Source: Leclercia sp. S52
GTDB lineage: Bacteria; Pseudomonadota; Gammaproteobacteria; Enterobacterales; Enterobacteriaceae
Reading direction: 5' to 3'
Length of the DNA stretch: 64,000 bases
Assembly: GCF_039727615.1 (NCBI RefSeq)
Contig: NZ_CP152474.1
Coordinates: 2,666,001-2,730,000 of the forward strand
The notes under the pieces are model-generated. The model was not told where the DNA came from. It saw only the letters and a program-made list of their open reading frames with translations, and made no database searches. The position numbers and the translations under genes were made by a program. Positions 19,755 through 30,018 of this stretch are shown in pieces. Numbering within the stretch: the stretch's first letter is position 1; each line of letters opens with the position of its first letter.

Positions 19755-19795
19755 AAAAGCGCCGCAACGGCACGTCCAGCGCTGTGCCGTTGCGG
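19755..19795 (-). terminator. psp operon terminator
   Basis: A perfect twelve-base stem (CCGCAACGGCAC at 19762-19773, partner at 19784-19795) lies directly after the pspD stop. On the minus strand it is followed by CGCTTTTATT. It should separate pspABCD from ycjX. Confidence 0.8.
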
Positions 19796-19796
19796 T

Positions 19797-20015
19797 CTAT
19801 TTCAGTTTACCGGAGAGCCGGTTAGCGAGCTTTTTCAGCATCGGCTCCAGCGCCACCGCCAGCAGCATCCGGACGGGTTTGCGGGCAACGGATTTGATCG
19901 CCCAGCCCGCCACGCCTGCCGGGCCGTAACGCAGTGCGGTGAGTAAAACCAGCTTCCCTGCGAATTTCAGGCCCGGCTTAACCTGCTGCCCGGCCTGTTG
20001 CCAGCGTTGATTCAT
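19797..20015 (-). CDS. pspD: phage shock protein PspD
   Basis: A 72-residue basic protein, last gene of the psp operon here. The region [38 protein letters not shown] is the conserved hydrophobic/amphipathic core of PspD. It follows pspC by 14 bases. Its precise role in the response to inner-membrane stress is not well defined. No pspE follows it, unlike in E. coli. Confidence 0.92.
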   Translation of the reverse strand: MNQRWQQAGQQVKPGLKFAGKLVLLTALRYGPAGVAGWAIKSVARKPVRMLLAVALEPMLKKLANRLSGKLK

Positions 20016-20029
20016 ATCAGTTCTCTCAG

Positions 20030-20389
20030 TTAAAGCTGACGAAAACGGCTTCGCAGCGAGAAAGTATCAGAGGTGACATACCGCTCCATCTCGCGCAGGC
20101 GTTGTTCACCTGCCGACAGTTGGGCATCCACCGCGTCCAGCAGGTCACTGCTGGTGGGGGCGTTTTCATCGCCCATCGCGCTGTCCGGCATCGGATCCAG
20201 CACGAAGGATAAAATGATATAGGCCACCAGGGTAATAAAGGCCAGGCCAAAGAAGATGGAGAGCACCGTCACCACGCGCACCAGCTTCACCGGCACGTCG
20301 AGGTAGTGCGCCAGCCCGGCGCAGACGCCGCGCACCATGCCCTGCTGGGGGATACGCCACAGTTTTTTATTCAGGTTCAGTCCGGCCAT
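20030..20389 (-). CDS. pspC: phage shock protein PspC
   Basis: A 119-residue inner-membrane protein with the PspC domain at the N terminus ([23 protein letters not shown]), one transmembrane segment near 45-67, and a helical C-terminal tail. With PspB it senses membrane stress and releases PspF from PspA. Its ATG overlaps the pspB stop by one base, showing translational coupling. Confidence 0.96.
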   Translation of the reverse strand: MAGLNLNKKLWRIPQQGMVRGVCAGLAHYLDVPVKLVRVVTVLSIFFGLAFITLVAYIILSFVLDPMPDSAMGDENAPTSSDLLDAVDAQLSAGEQRLREMERYVTSDTFSLRSRFRQL

Positions 20390-20613
20390 TAGCGATCCCT
20401 CCAGTTCGGATGTTCCGCATCCAGGATCGCTTCCAGCGCCTGAATACGTTCACGCATTTTATTCGCGTCCTGGGTTAACTGTGCCAGACGCTGCTGTTCG
20501 CTTTGCGACAGCTCCCCCCGGGAAGAACGGTTGCTGTAATGCAGCCACAACCAGATCGGCAGTACAAACAGCACGAAAATGGTCAGCGGAATGGCAAGAA
20601 AAAGCGCGCTCAT
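20389..20613 (-). CDS. pspB: phage shock protein PspB
   Basis: A 74-residue inner-membrane protein with one N-terminal transmembrane helix (ALFLAIPLTIFVLFVLPIWLW, first 22 residues) and a coiled-coil tail (LSQSEQQRLAQLTQDANKM). It partners PspC in sensing and in binding PspA. It lies 54 bases downstream of pspA, after a strong hairpin. Confidence 0.96.
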   Translation of the reverse strand: MSALFLAIPLTIFVLFVLPIWLWLHYSNRSSRGELSQSEQQRLAQLTQDANKMRERIQALEAILDAEHPNWRDR

Positions 20614-20639
20614 GTCTACTCCTTGTCTTACGATGAGTG

Positions 20640-20659
20640 GCGGCGCCAGCCGGCGCCGC
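20640..20659 (-). other. perfect hairpin in the pspA-pspB spacer
   Basis: GCGGCGCC (20640-20647) pairs with GGCGCCGC (20652-20659) around a four-base loop. No T run follows on the minus strand, so it is more likely an RNA-stability or processing element that lets pspA outnumber pspB than a terminator. Confidence 0.6.
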
Positions 20660-20667
20660 AGGTGTTA

Positions 20668-21336
20668 TTATTGATTGTCTTGTTTCATTCTGGCCTTCAG
20701 CGCGGCCAGTTGCTCGCTGATTTCATCATCCGCTTTCAGATCGGCAAACTGCTGATCCAGCGTCTTCTGTTTGCCAAAACTATGGCTTTCGGCTTCGGCT
20801 TCCATCTGATCGATACGGCGTTCAAACGACTCGAAACGGGCCATGGCTTCGTCAATCTTGCCGCTGTCGAGCTGACGACGCACGTCGCGGGAAGAGTTTG
20901 CCGCCTGATGGCGCAGCGTCAACGCCTGCTGACGGGCACGGGTTTCGCTCAGTTTGTTCTCCAGCTCCGCAATCTCTTTCTTCATGCGGGCCAGGGTTTC
21001 ATCCACCAGCGTAACTTCCTGCTCCAGCGTGACCACGATGTCGGTCAGCTTCTGTTTTTCGATCAGCGCAGAGCGGGCCAGATCGTCTTTATCTTTGCGC
21101 AGCGCCAGTTCGGCTTTTTCCTGCCATTCGTTCTGCTGGGCGGTCGCCTGTTCAATGCGGCGCGAGAGCTGCTTCTTCTCAGCCAGCGCACGGGCAGAGG
21201 TGGAACGCACTTCGACCAGCGTATCTTCCATTTCCTGGATCATCAGACGCACCAGCTTCTGTGGATCTTCCGCCTTTTCAAGCAGCGAGTTGATGTTGGC
21301 GTTCACGATGTCGGCAAAACGAGAAAAAATACCCAT
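20668..21336 (-). CDS. pspA: phage shock protein PspA
   Basis: This 222-residue, almost entirely coiled-coil protein (IM30/Vipp1 family) has the N-terminal amphipathic helix [20 protein letters not shown]. It binds and inhibits PspF in resting cells. Under membrane stress it forms oligomers on the inner membrane that protect the proton-motive force. It is the first gene of pspABCD, transcribed from the sigma-54 promoter at 21388-21404 and divergent from pspF. Confidence 0.98.
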   Translation of the reverse strand: MGIFSRFADIVNANINSLLEKAEDPQKLVRLMIQEMEDTLVEVRSTSARALAEKKQLSRRIEQATAQQNEWQEKAELALRKDKDDLARSALIEKQKLTDIVVTLEQEVTLVDETLARMKKEIAELENKLSETRARQQALTLRHQAANSSRDVRRQLDSGKIDEAMARFESFERRIDQMEAEAESHSFGKQKTLDQQFADLKADDEISEQLAALKARMKQDNQ

Positions 21337-21387
21337 AATTGAATCCTCACATTTCTGTTATCGGGCTAAGCCCTGCTGCATAGCTAA

Positions 21388-21404
21388 TACAATTCCCGTG
21401 CCAA
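21388..21404 (-). promoter_or_regulatory. sigma-54 promoter of pspA
   Basis: On the minus strand TTGGCAC-N5-TTGTA gives the -24 and -12 elements of an RpoN promoter, about 50 bases ahead of the pspA ATG. The remaining ~95 bases up to pspF should hold the PspF activator sites. The matching activator gene is next door. Confidence 0.9.
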
Positions 21405-21502
21405 CTTTTTATGTTGTTGATTTTACGTAAGGTGATTGCTTTTTCGCCCGATCCACCCTACTCTCGCCTGGTGAATTACACCAATAAGGGGTTAATTTCA
21501 TC

Positions 21503-22480
21503 ATGGCTGAATTTAAAGATACCTTACTCGGAGAAGCCAACAGCTTTCTTGAGGTTCTGGAGCAGGTCTCACGCCTGGCACCGCTGAATAAACCGGTGCT
21601 GATTATTGGCGAACGTGGCACCGGGAAAGAGCTGATTGCCAATCGCCTGCACTATCTGTCCGGACGCTGGGATGGGCCTTTCATCTCCCTCAACTGCGCC
21701 GCGCTGAACGAAAATCTGCTCGATACCGAACTGTTCGGCCATGAGGCCGGGGCTTTTACCGGCGCACAGCGGCGTCACCCCGGGCGTTTCGAGCGCGCCG
21801 ATGGCGGCACGCTGTTCCTCGATGAACTGGCCACCGCCCCGATGCTGGTGCAGGAAAAGCTATTGCGCGTTATTGAGTATGGCGAGCTGGAGCGCGTGGG
21901 CGGCAGTCAGCCGCTCCAGGTGAATGTTCGCCTGGTGTGCGCTACCAACGCCAACCTGCCGGAGATGGTTGAGCAGGAGCGGTTTCGCGCCGATCTGCTG
22001 GATCGGCTGGCGTTTGACGTGGTCAACCTGCCCCCGCTGCGCGAGCGGCGTAGCGATATCATGCTGCTGGCGGAGCAGTTTGCCATTCAGATGTGCCGCG
22101 AGCTGGGTCTGCCGCTGTTCCCTGGCTTCAGCCAGCACGCCCGCGAAACGCTGCTCGACTACCGCTGGCCGGGTAATATCCGCGAGCTGAAAAACGTGGT
22201 TGAACGCTCCGTCTATCGGCACGGCAGCAGCGACACCGAGCTGGATGAGATTGTGATCGATCCCTTTAATCGCCCCATACAGTCGCCCGTTGAACGACCC
22301 CGGGCCGCGGCTTCGCCCTCCCTGCCGTTGGATTTGCGTCAGTTCCAGCAGGAGCAGGAAAAGCAACTGCTGGAGCAGAGTCTGCGGGAGGCGAAATTTA
22401 ATCAGAAACGCGCGGCTGAACTGCTGGGGCTGACCTACCATCAATTAAGGGCATTGCTCAAAAAGCATCAACTGCGCTGA
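21503..22480 (+). CDS. pspF: psp operon activator PspF
   Basis: A 325-residue sigma-54 enhancer-binding protein. The AAA+ domain has Walker A GERGTGKE, the sigma-54 contact loop GAFTGA, and Walker B LFLDEL. The C-terminal helix-turn-helix is KRAAELLGLTYHQLRALLKK. It lacks a receiver or sensor domain, as expected, because PspA controls it directly. It is divergent from pspA, so the shared 166-base region carries both its own promoter and the enhancer. Confidence 0.97.
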   Translation: MAEFKDTLLGEANSFLEVLEQVSRLAPLNKPVLIIGERGTGKELIANRLHYLSGRWDGPFISLNCAALNENLLDTELFGHEAGAFTGAQRRHPGRFERADGGTLFLDELATAPMLVQEKLLRVIEYGELERVGGSQPLQVNVRLVCATNANLPEMVEQERFRADLLDRLAFDVVNLPPLRERRSDIMLLAEQFAIQMCRELGLPLFPGFSQHARETLLDYRWPGNIRELKNVVERSVYRHGSSDTELDEIVIDPFNRPIQSPVERPRAAASPSLPLDLRQFQQEQEKQLLEQSLREAKFNQKRAAELLGLTYHQLRALLKKHQLR

Positions 22481-22568
22481 CAATATCAGCACTTATCCGC
22501 AGACATTTTTACGAAGCAGGTGTAAGTGCGATACACTTTGCAGATCGTCACTAAAAACCTTAAAAATT

Positions 22569-24209
22569 ATGCGTCTGGTTTTCTCGTCCCTGATTGCGCT
22601 CGGTCTGTTAAGCAGCCAGGCTTTTGCTGCGCCCACGCCTGCAGATCGCGCCGATATTCGCGACAGCGGCTTTGTCTACTGCGTCAGTGGGCAGGTCAAC
22701 ACCTTCAACCCGCAAAAAGCGAGCAGCGGCCTGATCGTCGACACCCTCGCCGCGCAGCTGTATGACCGCCTGCTGGATGTCGACCCTTATACCTACCGCC
22801 TGGTACCGGAGCTGGCCGAGAGCTGGGAGGTGTTAGACAACGGTGCCACCTACCGCTTCCGTCTGCGCGACGATGTGAACTTCCAGACCACCCCGTGGTT
22901 TAAACCCACCCGCAAACTGAATGCGGACGATGTGGTCTTCACCTTCCAGCGTATTTTCAACCGCGACCATGCGTGGCACTACGTGAACGGCGGCAGTTTC
23001 CCCTACTTCGACAGCCTGCAGTTTGCGGATACGGTGAAAAACGTGCGCAAGCTGGATAACCGCACGGTGGAGTTCACCCTCGCCCGTCCGGATGCTTCCT
23101 TCCTGTGGCATCTGGCGACGCATTATGCCTCGGTGATGTCCTCGGAATATGCCACCCAGCTGACCCTGCAGGATAAACAGGAGCTGATGGATCGCCAGCC
23201 GGTGGGCACCGGGCCGTTCCAGATCGCCGAGTATCGCGCCGGGCAGTATGTGCGTCTGCAACGCCATGAGAAATTCTGGCGCGGCAAACCGCTGATGCCC
23301 CAGGTAGTGGTGGATTTAGGCTCTGGCGGGACAGGCCGATTGTCGAAGCTGCTCACCGGCGAGTGCGATGTGCTGGCCTGGCCCGCCGCCAGCCAGCTGA
23401 CCATCCTGCGCGACGATCCGCGTCTGCGCCTGACGCTGCGCCCGGGAATGAACATCGCCTACCTGGCGTTTAACACTAATAAACCGCCGCTGAACAATCC
23501 GGCGGTGCGTCACGCCCTGGCGCTGGCGATCAATAACCAGCGTCTGATGCAGTCCATTTACTACGGTACCGCAGAAACCGCCGCCTCAATCCTGCCCCGC
23601 GCCTCGTGGGCTTACGATAGCGAGGCTAAAATTACTGAATACAACCCGGATAAATCACGCGAGCAGCTCAAGGCGCTGGGGGCGGAGAACCTCACCCTGC
23701 AACTGTGGGTGCCCACCAGCTCCCAGGCCTGGAACCCGAGTCCGCTGAAGACCGCCGAACTGCTGCAGGCCGACCTCGCCCAGGTGGGGGTCAAGGTGGT
23801 GATTATCCCGGTGGAAGGCCGTTTTCAGGAGGCGCGCCTGATGGACATGAACCATGATTTAACCCTTGCCGGCTGGGCAACCGACAGTAACGACCCGGAC
23901 AGTTTCTTCCGGCCGCTGCTGAGCTGCGCGGCCATCGATTCGCAGACCAACTATGCCCACTGGTGTCATCGCGAGTTTGATGACATCCTGCGCAAAGCGC
24001 TGTCTACCCAGCAGCTGGCGGCGCGCATCGATGCCTATGACGAAGCGCAAGTGATTCTGGCCAAAGAGCTGCCGGTGCTGCCGCTGGCCTCCTCCCTGCG
24101 TCTGCAGGCTTACCGTTACGATATTAAAGGCCTGGTGCTCAGTCCGTTTGGTAACGCGTCCTTTGCCGGCGTCTCCCGTGAACAGCAAGAAGAGGTGAAA
24201 AAACCGTGA
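22569..24209 (+). CDS. sapA: SapA periplasmic solute-binding protein
   Basis: A 546-residue SBP_bac_5 protein with a signal peptide (cleaved after the AFA near residue 20). It is the binding protein of the Sap ABC importer, linked in related bacteria to antimicrobial-peptide resistance and, through SapBCDF, to putrescine export or potassium uptake. Family segments [25 protein letters not shown] and [18 protein letters not shown] are intact. The stop overlaps the sapB GTG as GTGA. Confidence 0.95.
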   Translation: MRLVFSSLIALGLLSSQAFAAPTPADRADIRDSGFVYCVSGQVNTFNPQKASSGLIVDTLAAQLYDRLLDVDPYTYRLVPELAESWEVLDNGATYRFRLRDDVNFQTTPWFKPTRKLNADDVVFTFQRIFNRDHAWHYVNGGSFPYFDSLQFADTVKNVRKLDNRTVEFTLARPDASFLWHLATHYASVMSSEYATQLTLQDKQELMDRQPVGTGPFQIAEYRAGQYVRLQRHEKFWRGKPLMPQVVVDLGSGGTGRLSKLLTGECDVLAWPAASQLTILRDDPRLRLTLRPGMNIAYLAFNTNKPPLNNPAVRHALALAINNQRLMQSIYYGTAETAASILPRASWAYDSEAKITEYNPDKSREQLKALGAENLTLQLWVPTSSQAWNPSPLKTAELLQADLAQVGVKVVIIPVEGRFQEARLMDMNHDLTLAGWATDSNDPDSFFRPLLSCAAIDSQTNYAHWCHREFDDILRKALSTQQLAARIDAYDEAQVILAKELPVLPLASSLRLQAYRYDIKGLVLSPFGNASFAGVSREQQEEVKKP

Positions 24210-25171
24210 TTATTTTTACCTTACGTCGGCTGCTGTTGCTGCTGATCACCCTCTTCTTTCTGACCTTTGTCGGCTTCAGTCTGAGCTATTTCACCCCCCA
24301 TGCGCCGCTTCAGGGCGCTTCCCTGTGGAACGCATGGTGGTTCTGGTTTGAAGGCGTGCTGCACTGGGACTTCGGCGTCTCGAGCATTAACGGCCAGCCC
24401 ATCGCCGAACAGCTGAAAGAGGTGTTCCCCGCCACCATGGAGTTATGCATCCTGGCGTTCGGCTTTGCGCTGGTAGTGGGGATCCCGGTCGGGATGCTCG
24501 CCGGGATCACCCGCAACAAGTGGCAGGATAAACTGATCAGCGCCATCGCCCTGCTCGGTTTTTCGGTTCCGGTGTTCTGGCTGGCGCTGCTGCTGACGCT
24601 CTTTTTCTCGCTGACGCTTGGCTGGCTGCCGGTCTCCGGGCGCTTCGACCTGCTGTATGCGGTGAAGACGGTTACCGGTTTTGCGATTATTGACGCCTGG
24701 CTCTCAGATTCGGTCTGGCGCCATGAGATGATTATCAGCGCCGTGCGCCACATGGTGTTGCCGGTGCTGGCGCTGGCCGTTGCGCCGACCACTGAGGTGA
24801 TCCGCCTGATGCGCATCAGCACCATCGAGGTGTTCGATCAGAACTATGTCAAAGCCGCCGCCACGCGCGGGCTGTCGCGGCTGACGATTCTCCGCCGCCA
24901 CGTCCTGCATAACGCCCTGCCGCCGGTGATCCCGCGTCTTGGCCTGCAGTTTTCCACCATGCTGACCCTGGCGATGATTACCGAGATGGTCTTTAGCTGG
25001 CCGGGTCTCGGACGCTGGCTGATCAACGCCATCCGCCAGCAGGACTACGCCGCGATCTCCGCTGGCGTGATGGTGATTGGCGCGCTGGTGATTATTGTTA
25101 ACGTGATATCCGATATTTTGGGCGCTATGGCTAACCCGTTGAAACATAAGGAATGGTATGCCTTACGATAG
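24206..25171 (+). CDS. sapB: SapB ABC transporter permease
   Basis: A 321-residue inner-membrane permease with about six transmembrane helices and the BPD_transp_1 coupling segment [25 protein letters not shown]. It starts with GTG at 24206, overlapping the sapA stop. It overlaps the sapC start by 14 bases. It forms the membrane channel with SapC. Confidence 0.95.
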   Translation: MIIFTLRRLLLLLITLFFLTFVGFSLSYFTPHAPLQGASLWNAWWFWFEGVLHWDFGVSSINGQPIAEQLKEVFPATMELCILAFGFALVVGIPVGMLAGITRNKWQDKLISAIALLGFSVPVFWLALLLTLFFSLTLGWLPVSGRFDLLYAVKTVTGFAIIDAWLSDSVWRHEMIISAVRHMVLPVLALAVAPTTEVIRLMRISTIEVFDQNYVKAAATRGLSRLTILRRHVLHNALPPVIPRLGLQFSTMLTLAMITEMVFSWPGLGRWLINAIRQQDYAAISAGVMVIGALVIIVNVISDILGAMANPLKHKEWYALR

Positions 25172-26049
25172 CGTATACAGTGAAAAGCGCACGCCCGGAG
25201 CGTTGCGCACCGTGTGGCGTAATTTCTACGGCGACACCACGGCGATGATCGGCCTGTACGGCTGCGGCGGTCTGGTGCTGCTGTGCATCATGGGATCCTG
25301 GTTTGCTCCCTACGGCATCGACCAGCAGTTCCTTGGCTATCAGCTGTTGCCGCCCTCCTGGTCGCGTTACGGCGAGGTCTCCTTCTTCCTCGGCACCGAT
25401 GACCTGGGGCGCGATGTCCTGAGCCGCCTGCTGAGCGGCGCGGCGCCCACGGTGGGCGGTGCCTTTATTGTCACCCTGGCGGCGACGCTGTGTGGTCTGG
25501 TGCTGGGCATTGTCGCCGGAGCAACCCACGGCCTGCGTTCGGCGGTGACGAACCATATTCTCGACACTCTGCTGTCAATCCCGTCGCTGCTGCTGGCAAT
25601 CATCGTGGTGGCCTTCTCCGGGCCGCACCTGATCCACGCCATGTTTGCGGTGTGGCTGGCGCTGCTGCCGCGCATGGTGCGCTCGGTCTATAGCCTGGTT
25701 CACGATGAGCTGGAAAAAGAGTACGTGGTTGCCGCCCGTCTGGATGGCGCAACCACCTTAAATATTCTGTGGTTCGCGGTGCTGCCCAATATCGCTTCCG
25801 GGATGGTCACTGAGATCACCCGCGCCCTGTCGATGGCGATCCTCGATATCGCCGCGCTCGGGTTTCTCGATCTGGGCGCGCAGCTTCCTTCTCCGGAATG
25901 GGGAGCGATGCTGGGCGACGCGCTGGAATTGATCTACGTGGCTCCCTGGACGGTGATGCTGCCGGGCGCCGCGATTATGATTAGCGTACTGCTGGTAAAC
26001 CTGCTTGGCGACGGCATTCGTCGCGCCATAGTGGCGGGGGGTGGAATAA
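25158..26049 (+). CDS. sapC: SapC ABC transporter permease (frameshifted near its end in this sequence)
   Basis: This inner-membrane permease partner of SapB has about six helices and the coupling segment [19 protein letters not shown]. As printed, the frame runs without a stop into sapD, giving a 627-residue fusion. A run of six G at 26036-26041 is the cause: with five G the protein ends AIVAGVE at TAA 26047-26049 and has exactly 296 residues, as in E. coli, and the sapD ATG overlaps the stop. I treat it as a separate gene. Confidence 0.93.
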
Positions 26050-27041
26050 TGCCGTTACTGGATATTCGCAATCTGACGATTGAATTTAAAACCGGCGAAG
26101 GCTGGGTGAAAGCGGTTGACCGGGTCAGCATTACCTTGAGCGAAGGCGAGATCCGCGGCCTGGTTGGCGAGTCGGGTTCCGGCAAGAGCTTAATTGCCAA
26201 AGCCATTTGCGGCGTGGCGAAAGATAACTGGCGCGTCACTGCCGATCGCATGCGTTTTGATGATATCGATCTGCTGCGCCTCTCCGTCCGCGAGCGACGC
26301 AAGCTGGTGGGCCACAACGTGTCGATGATCTTTCAGGAGCCGCAGTCCTGTCTCGATCCGTCGGAGCGGGTAGGCAAACAGCTAATGCAGAACATACCCG
26401 CCTGGACCTATAAAGGCCGCTGGTGGCAGCGTTTTGGCTGGCGTAAACGCCGGGCCATTGAGCTGCTGCACCGGGTGGGGATCAAGGATCATAAAGATGC
26501 CATGCGCAGCTTCCCCTATGAACTGACCGACGGCGAGTGCCAGAAAGTGATGATCGCCATTGCGCTCGCCAACCAGCCGCGCCTGCTGATTGCCGACGAA
26601 CCGACCAACGCGATGGAGCCCACCACCCAGGCGCAGATTTTCCGCCTGCTTACCCGGCTTAATCAGAACAATAACACCACCATTTTGCTGATCAGCCATG
26701 ACCTGCAGATGCTGAGCAAATGGGCGGATAAGATTGACGTGATGTACTGCGGTCAGACCGTGGAAACCGCCGGCAGCGAGGAGCTGGTGACCATGCCGCA
26801 TCACCCCTATACCCAGGCGCTGATCCGCGCCATCCCCGATTTTGGCAACTCCATGCCGCATAAAAGCCGTCTCAACACCCTGCCGGGGGCGATCCCGCTG
26901 CTGGAGCAGTTGCCGATCGGCTGTCGTCTGGGGCCGCGCTGCCCTTATGCACAGCGGAAATGCATTGAAACCCCGCGCCTTGCCGGGCCGAGAAACCATC
27001 TGTTTGCCTGCCATTTCCCGCTGAACATGGAGAAAGAGTGA
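26049..27041 (+). CDS. sapD: SapD ABC transporter ATP-binding protein
   Basis: A 330-residue ATPase with Walker A GESGSGKS near residue 40, Walker B LLIADEP, and the C-terminal oligopeptide-transporter domain with the cysteine-rich [14 protein letters not shown] segment. The signature motif reads LTDGECQK, a variant of LSGGQ, as in other SapD proteins. The ATG at 26049 overlaps the corrected sapC stop. It is followed by sapF after one base. SapD supplies ATP-driven energy for the transporter and is reported to influence Trk potassium uptake. Confidence 0.95.
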   Translation: MPLLDIRNLTIEFKTGEGWVKAVDRVSITLSEGEIRGLVGESGSGKSLIAKAICGVAKDNWRVTADRMRFDDIDLLRLSVRERRKLVGHNVSMIFQEPQSCLDPSERVGKQLMQNIPAWTYKGRWWQRFGWRKRRAIELLHRVGIKDHKDAMRSFPYELTDGECQKVMIAIALANQPRLLIADEPTNAMEPTTQAQIFRLLTRLNQNNNTTILLISHDLQMLSKWADKIDVMYCGQTVETAGSEELVTMPHHPYTQALIRAIPDFGNSMPHKSRLNTLPGAIPLLEQLPIGCRLGPRCPYAQRKCIETPRLAGPRNHLFACHFPLNMEKE

Positions 27042-27042
27042 C

Positions 27043-27849
27043 ATGGTCGAAACCCTGCTGGAAGTGCGCAACCTGAGTAAAACCTTTCGCTATCGCACTG
27101 GTTTGTTCCACCGCCAGACCGTCGAAGCGGTGAAACCGCTGAGCTTTACCCTGCGCGAAAAGCAGACCCTGGCGATTATCGGTGAAAACGGTTCGGGGAA
27201 ATCGACGCTGGCAAAAATGCTGGCCGGGATGATCGAACCGTCCGATGGCGAAGTATTGATTGACGACCATCTGCTGAAGTTTGGCGATTACTCGTTCCGC
27301 AGTCAGCGGATCCGCATGATTTTTCAGGATCCCTCTACCTCGCTGAACCCGCGCCAGCGCATCTCGCAGATCCTCGATTTCCCGCTACGTCTGAATACCG
27401 ATCTCGAGTTTGAGGCGCGACGTAAGCAGATTATTGAAACCCTGCGAATGGTCGGGCTGCTGCCGGATCACGTCAGTTACTATCCGCACATGCTGGCACC
27501 GGGGCAGAAACAGCGTCTCGGCCTTGCCCGCGCGCTGATCCTGCGGCCAAAAGTGATTATCGCTGACGAAGCGCTGGCCTCGCTGGATATGTCGATGCGT
27601 TCACAGTTAATCAACCTGATGCTGGAGTTGCAGGAGAAACAGGGTATCTCGTATATCTACGTGACCCAGCATCTGGGGATGATGAAGCACATCAGCGATC
27701 AGGTGATGGTGATGCATGAAGGTTCGGTGGTTGAGCGCGGCAGTACCGCGTCGGTACTGGCTTCGCCGCTTCACGATCTGACGAAACGCTTAATCGCCGG
27801 GCATTTTGGCGAAGCCTTAACCGCCGATGCGTGGCGCAAAGATCGCTGA
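27043..27849 (+). CDS. sapF: SapF ABC transporter ATP-binding protein
   Basis: A 268-residue ATPase, second nucleotide-binding subunit of the Sap system. Walker A is GENGSGKSTL and Walker B VIIADEALASLD. The signature region (LAPGQKQRLGLARAL) departs from LSGGQ in its first residues. It is the last gene of sapABCDF; 123 bases separate it from fabI with no clear terminator. Confidence 0.95.
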   Translation: MVETLLEVRNLSKTFRYRTGLFHRQTVEAVKPLSFTLREKQTLAIIGENGSGKSTLAKMLAGMIEPSDGEVLIDDHLLKFGDYSFRSQRIRMIFQDPSTSLNPRQRISQILDFPLRLNTDLEFEARRKQIIETLRMVGLLPDHVSYYPHMLAPGQKQRLGLARALILRPKVIIADEALASLDMSMRSQLINLMLELQEKQGISYIYVTQHLGMMKHISDQVMVMHEGSVVERGSTASVLASPLHDLTKRLIAGHFGEALTADAWRKDR

Positions 27850-27972
27850 CCATCCCCTGTACAGAGTGGTCGGATTTCACTGTCTGTGACACATGCTATC
27901 ATCGCCGCGTTTTAACGACGGCTGACCGTACAGCTGACAGCCGCCACAACAATGAATAAAAGGATTAGAGCT

Positions 27973-28761
27973 ATGGGTTTTCTTTCCGGTAAGCGCATTC
28001 TGGTAACTGGCGTTGCCAGCAAACTGTCTATCGCATACGGTATCGCACAGGCGATGCATCGCGAAGGCGCTGAGCTGGCATTCACCTACCAGAACGACAA
28101 GCTGAAAGGCCGCGTAGAAGAGTTTGCCGCGCAGCTGGGTTCCAGCATTGTTCTGGAATGCGATGTTGCAGAAGATGAAAGCATTGATGGCATGTTCGCT
28201 GAGCTGGCAAAAACCTGGCCGAAATTTGACGGTTTCGTTCACTCAATCGGTTTTGCACCAGGCGATCAGCTGGATGGCGACTACGTGAATGCGGTCACCC
28301 GTGAAGGCTTCAAAATTGCTCACGACATCAGCTCCTACAGCTTTGTGGCGATGGCCAAATCCTGCCGCACCATGCTGAATCCGGGCTCAGCCCTGCTGAC
28401 CCTCTCCTACCTGGGTGCTGAGCGCGCTATCCCGAACTACAACGTGATGGGTCTGGCGAAAGCCTCTCTGGAAGCTAACGTGCGCTATATGGCGAACGCC
28501 ATGGGTCCTGAAGGCGTGCGCGTGAACGGGATCTCTGCGGGTCCAATCCGTACTCTGGCCGCTTCCGGCATCAAAGACTTCCGTAAAATGCTGGCGCACT
28601 GCGAAGCGGTGACCCCAATCCGTCGCACCGTCACCATCGAAGACGTAGGTAACTCCGCGGCGTTCCTCTGCTCTGACCTCTCTGCTGGCATCTCCGGCGA
28701 AGTGGTTCACGTTGACGGCGGTTTCAACATCGCTGCAATGAACGAGTTAGAAATCAAATAA
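27973..28761 (+). CDS. fabI: enoyl-ACP reductase FabI
   Basis: This 262-residue short-chain dehydrogenase performs the last step of each fatty-acid elongation cycle with NADH. The cofactor site ([13 protein letters not shown]) and the active-site tyrosine/lysine block ([19 protein letters not shown]) are intact. The residue at the triclosan-resistance position is the usual glycine (HSIGFAPGD), so no resistance mutation is seen there. The ATG at 27973 follows AAGGATTAG; an upstream ATG at 27952 would add seven residues and is disfavoured. Confidence 0.98.
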   Translation: MGFLSGKRILVTGVASKLSIAYGIAQAMHREGAELAFTYQNDKLKGRVEEFAAQLGSSIVLECDVAEDESIDGMFAELAKTWPKFDGFVHSIGFAPGDQLDGDYVNAVTREGFKIAHDISSYSFVAMAKSCRTMLNPGSALLTLSYLGAERAIPNYNVMGLAKASLEANVRYMANAMGPEGVRVNGISAGPIRTLAASGIKDFRKMLAHCEAVTPIRRTVTIEDVGNSAAFLCSDLSAGISGEVVHVDGGFNIAAMNELEIK

Positions 28762-28769
28762 GTTCGTCA

Positions 28770-28795
28770 CCTTCCCGCTGCGGCGGGAAGGTTTG
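28770..28795 (+). terminator. fabI terminator hairpin
   Basis: The stem CCTTCCCGC/GCGGGAAGG with a TGCG loop lies nine bases after the fabI stop and is followed by TTTG. The T tract is short. Confidence 0.75.
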
Positions 28796-28922
28796 CCTGC
28801 TGTTCCGTCCCATTTTTCCCCTCGTTATTCCGTTCCGCTATTTGTTATCACCTAACAATATTTTTCCGCTTATCCGCCTTACGCCAGGATATTGATCGCC
28901 ATTTTGAGATCAAGGAACGCAC

Positions 28923-29930
28923 ATGGAACAACGCCGTATTTCTGGCAAAGGCCACTGGTATCATGAGACCCAGTCCAGTAGCAGCCCGACGGAAGTCCTG
29001 CCTTTGGTTCCCGAAGCCGCACAGGTCGCGGATCGTTTTTTGCTGAACCTCACTTTACCGGCATCGCTGCTGGCGGCCTGTGAGCGCTGGTTAACCCCGG
29101 CCCGGGCGCTGTGTGACCTCTTTTTCCCGCGCGCCGTGCCGGTCAATCGCCTGCGCACGCTGAGCGCGTATGACCGCTTCAGCACCGCGCTGACGGTGGC
29201 CCAGGTGTGCGGCGTGCAGCGTCTGTGTAATCACTACGCCGCCCTGCTCGCCCCGCTCCCCGGTCCTGACTCCTCCCGTGAAAGTAATCGCCGCCTCGCC
29301 CAGATCACCCAGTATGCCCGGCAGCTTGCCAGCTCACCCGACGTGATCGACAGCAAAGCACAGCAGGAACTCGATGAGGTGGGCCTGACGGTGTATGACA
29401 TCGTGACCATCAATCAGATTATCGGCTTCGTCGGCTTTCAGGCGCGGGTGGTGGCGGTGTTCCAGGCTCTGCTCGGACACCCTGTCCGCTGGCTGCCCGG
29501 GCACCACATCCCGCCGCACGCCCTGATTGATGACAGTGCACTGAATAGGGACGCCTGGGAGCCTGTGGTGCCGGGCGTTGAGCAACGGAACGCCAGCGCG
29601 CAACAGCTGGCGTCGCTTGAGCGCTGGCAGACCGAGCCGCTCTTGCAGCAGCTCACGCCGGTGCTGTGCCATGAGCCGGCGATCCTCGATTACACCGGCG
29701 AAATCCTGGTTAGCGGGATCCATGCCGCGCAGCAAGTCGATATACCGGATGAGGCGGTGAGGCGCGCCGTAGAACAGCTTACGCGCTCCCCGGATCGGTT
29801 CAGTGCCGCGCAGTTTACCCCATTGACCGACGAGGGGCTTCCTCCGGCTCAGGCTATCAACCTGCTGACCTGGAGCGCTTTTTGCGGCTGGTTGAACCGT
29901 CTGAAAATCGCCATTGGCAGAGGCGAATAA
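28923..29930 (+). CDS. yciW: CMD-domain protein YciW
   Basis: A 335-residue protein with the AhpD/carboxymuconolactone-decarboxylase-like fold, recognised as YciW by position between fabI and rnb and by the N terminus MEQRRISGKGHWYHETQSS. The SAYDRFSTALTVAQVCGVQRLCNHYA segment holds the core helices. In E. coli yciW is a CysB-controlled sulfur-starvation gene proposed to act in cysteine/methionine metabolism. Regulation by CysB here is inferred. Confidence 0.88.
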   Translation: MEQRRISGKGHWYHETQSSSSPTEVLPLVPEAAQVADRFLLNLTLPASLLAACERWLTPARALCDLFFPRAVPVNRLRTLSAYDRFSTALTVAQVCGVQRLCNHYAALLAPLPGPDSSRESNRRLAQITQYARQLASSPDVIDSKAQQELDEVGLTVYDIVTINQIIGFVGFQARVVAVFQALLGHPVRWLPGHHIPPHALIDDSALNRDAWEPVVPGVEQRNASAQQLASLERWQTEPLLQQLTPVLCHEPAILDYTGEILVSGIHAAQQVDIPDEAVRRAVEQLTRSPDRFSAAQFTPLTDEGLPPAQAINLLTWSAFCGWLNRLKIAIGRGE

Positions 29931-30018
29931 CCATACTAATTACCTAAAGAGCGCTTGCTGTAGCAGTGAGATTCGCGTAAAACTGTCAGCCGCTCAATGG
30001 CTACGAAAATAGATCACT

